The translations under genes were made by a program, and so were the position numbers. 6,874 nt of DNA, taken from the NCBI GenBank assembly GCA_964481485.1, contig CAYZVM010000277.1, forward strand, positions 1-6,874, read 5' to 3'. Below are positions 6,359-6,874 of the stretch, in pieces. Source of the stretch: M3007 sp964481485 (GTDB taxonomy: Bacteria; Bacteroidota; Bacteroidia; Chitinophagales; Saprospiraceae). Each line of letters opens with the position of its first letter. Position 1 is the stretch's first letter. Under the pieces are notes generated by a model that worked only from the letters and a program-made list of their open reading frames with translations, was not told the origin of the DNA and did not search any database.

Positions 6359-6874
6359 CTAATTTTTTTTCATTAAATCTCTACATAAGGATTCAATGGA
6401 CTGTATCAGCAAGGATCGGTGTTGCATATAAACTTCAAAAGATATTTCAGTTCTGTAGTACCTTTTATCGAGACTCTTCCATTGGTTTTTTAAAATTGTC
6501 AGGCTCTTTTTAGAATTCTCAGAAAACCTTTCAAGGTTTTTAGTTAGTATTATAAAAGTCTCATCGACTTCATCATTTTCAATTAGGTTAATGCATGTAT
6601 TATACAGTTGAACATTTTCTTGTATCTTTTTTTCATTTAGAAATATGGGAAAGTTTTCTGCAGATAATGACTTAATAGATTTTGATATATTGGAAGTAAT
6701 CGACATTATTGCATTAGTATCTTCGTCTAACCTTTGTACTTTTTCTTCTAAAAGATTGATTTTTAAGTCACGATATTTAATCTCCATTTGAAGATTTGAA
6801 ATTTGATTTTCCAATCGATGTCTTAGAATGTCAATATGAAAAGGAGTAAGATTGTTTTCAATATTTATTTTTTC
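6359..6874 (-). CDS. Partial AT-rich coiled-coil protein, possible effector-associated (EAD-like) C-terminus
   Basis: The frame is open from the window edge (6874) to a TAG at 6361-6359, giving 171 visible residues; the true start lies outside. A TTG at 6814 is internal to the open frame and is probably not the start. The visible N-terminal part (about residues 20-60) is a predicted coiled coil with LRHRLENQISNLQ and INLLEEKVQRLDE. The last 90 or so residues are helical: CINLIENDEVDETFIIL, then KSLDKRYYRTEISFEVYMQHR and a final helix. The pattern of an 'E/D-rich helix, W/L-x-x-L, xISxExY, R-x-x-L' resembles the small effector-associated domains found in bacterial NTPase/caspase conflict systems. 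That is pattern recognition only, without a search. Sampled composition is near 27% GC (6541-6600), against about 50% in neighbouring genes, suggesting recent transfer. It ends 3 nt before the activator remnant start. Confidence 0.6.
   Translation of the reverse strand, partial: EKINIENNLTPFHIDILRHRLENQISNLQMEIKYRDLKINLLEEKVQRLDEDTNAIMSITSNISKSIKSLSAENFPIFLNEKKIQENVQLYNTCINLIENDEVDETFIILTKNLERFSENSKKSLTILKNQWKSLDKRYYRTEISFEVYMQHRSLLIQSIESLCRDLMKKN

Noticed and set aside
5974..6513. 179-codon plus-strand frame spanning mntA, the repeat and the coiled-coil ORF
   Set aside because: It crosses three better-supported minus-strand coding regions and a junction between DNA segments of different origin.
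1..6874. tRNA, rRNA or riboswitch
   Set aside because: I saw no cloverleaf-like arms with a TTCRANTC loop, no rRNA core motifs and no recognisable riboswitch core on either strand by eye.

Overview
The window looks like chromosomal DNA of a Bacteroidota bacterium, probably of the Saprospiria/Chitinophagia type. The first gene encodes a secreted protein with a type IX secretion (T9SS) C-terminal sorting domain. The third is a TlpA-like thioredoxin lipoprotein-type protein with the N-terminal architecture common in that phylum. No gene has a clear Shine-Dalgarno site, which is also usual there. The genus is inferred, not demonstrated.

Layout. (1) 143-1684 (+): a T9SS cargo protein with Ig/PKD-like repeats. 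It is followed by a near-palindromic repeat at 1693-1743. (2) 1777-2577 (+): a family 2 glycosyltransferase whose TTG start is followed at once by a heptanucleotide tandem repeat. (3) 2616-2652: a strong bidirectional terminator between convergent genes. (4) 2680-4158 (-): an exported TlpA-like thiol-disulfide protein. (5) 4159-4342: a 184-bp gap with a candidate terminator and a second long hairpin. (6) 4343-5623 (-): a receiver-less sigma-54 activator (AAA+ plus Fis HTH). (7) 5616-6267 (-): an mntA-hepT type VII toxin-antitoxin pair. (8) 6272-6355 (-): a second, truncated copy of the 5' end of the sigma-54 activator gene. (9) 6359-6874 (-): the AT-rich 3' part of a coiled-coil protein that runs off the window and may be part of a conflict system. 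No gene-free stretch exceeds 300 bases.

The most notable structure is 5545-6355. The first 79 bp of the sigma-54 activator gene occur twice as a direct repeat (69 of 79 positions identical by eye). The toxin-antitoxin pair lies exactly between the copies. The distal copy (ATG at 6355) encodes 26 recognisable activator residues, then stops 4 nt before the mntA ATG. The proximal copy is the start of the intact gene, but with a GTG start that overlaps the hepT stop by 8 nt. The module therefore appears to have entered the 5' end of a regulatory gene while a replacement 5' end restored that gene. The result is a chain of abutting or overlapping frames: coiled-coil ORF, activator remnant, mntA, hepT, activator. 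Toxin-antitoxin expression may thus be tied to a sigma-54 regulator.
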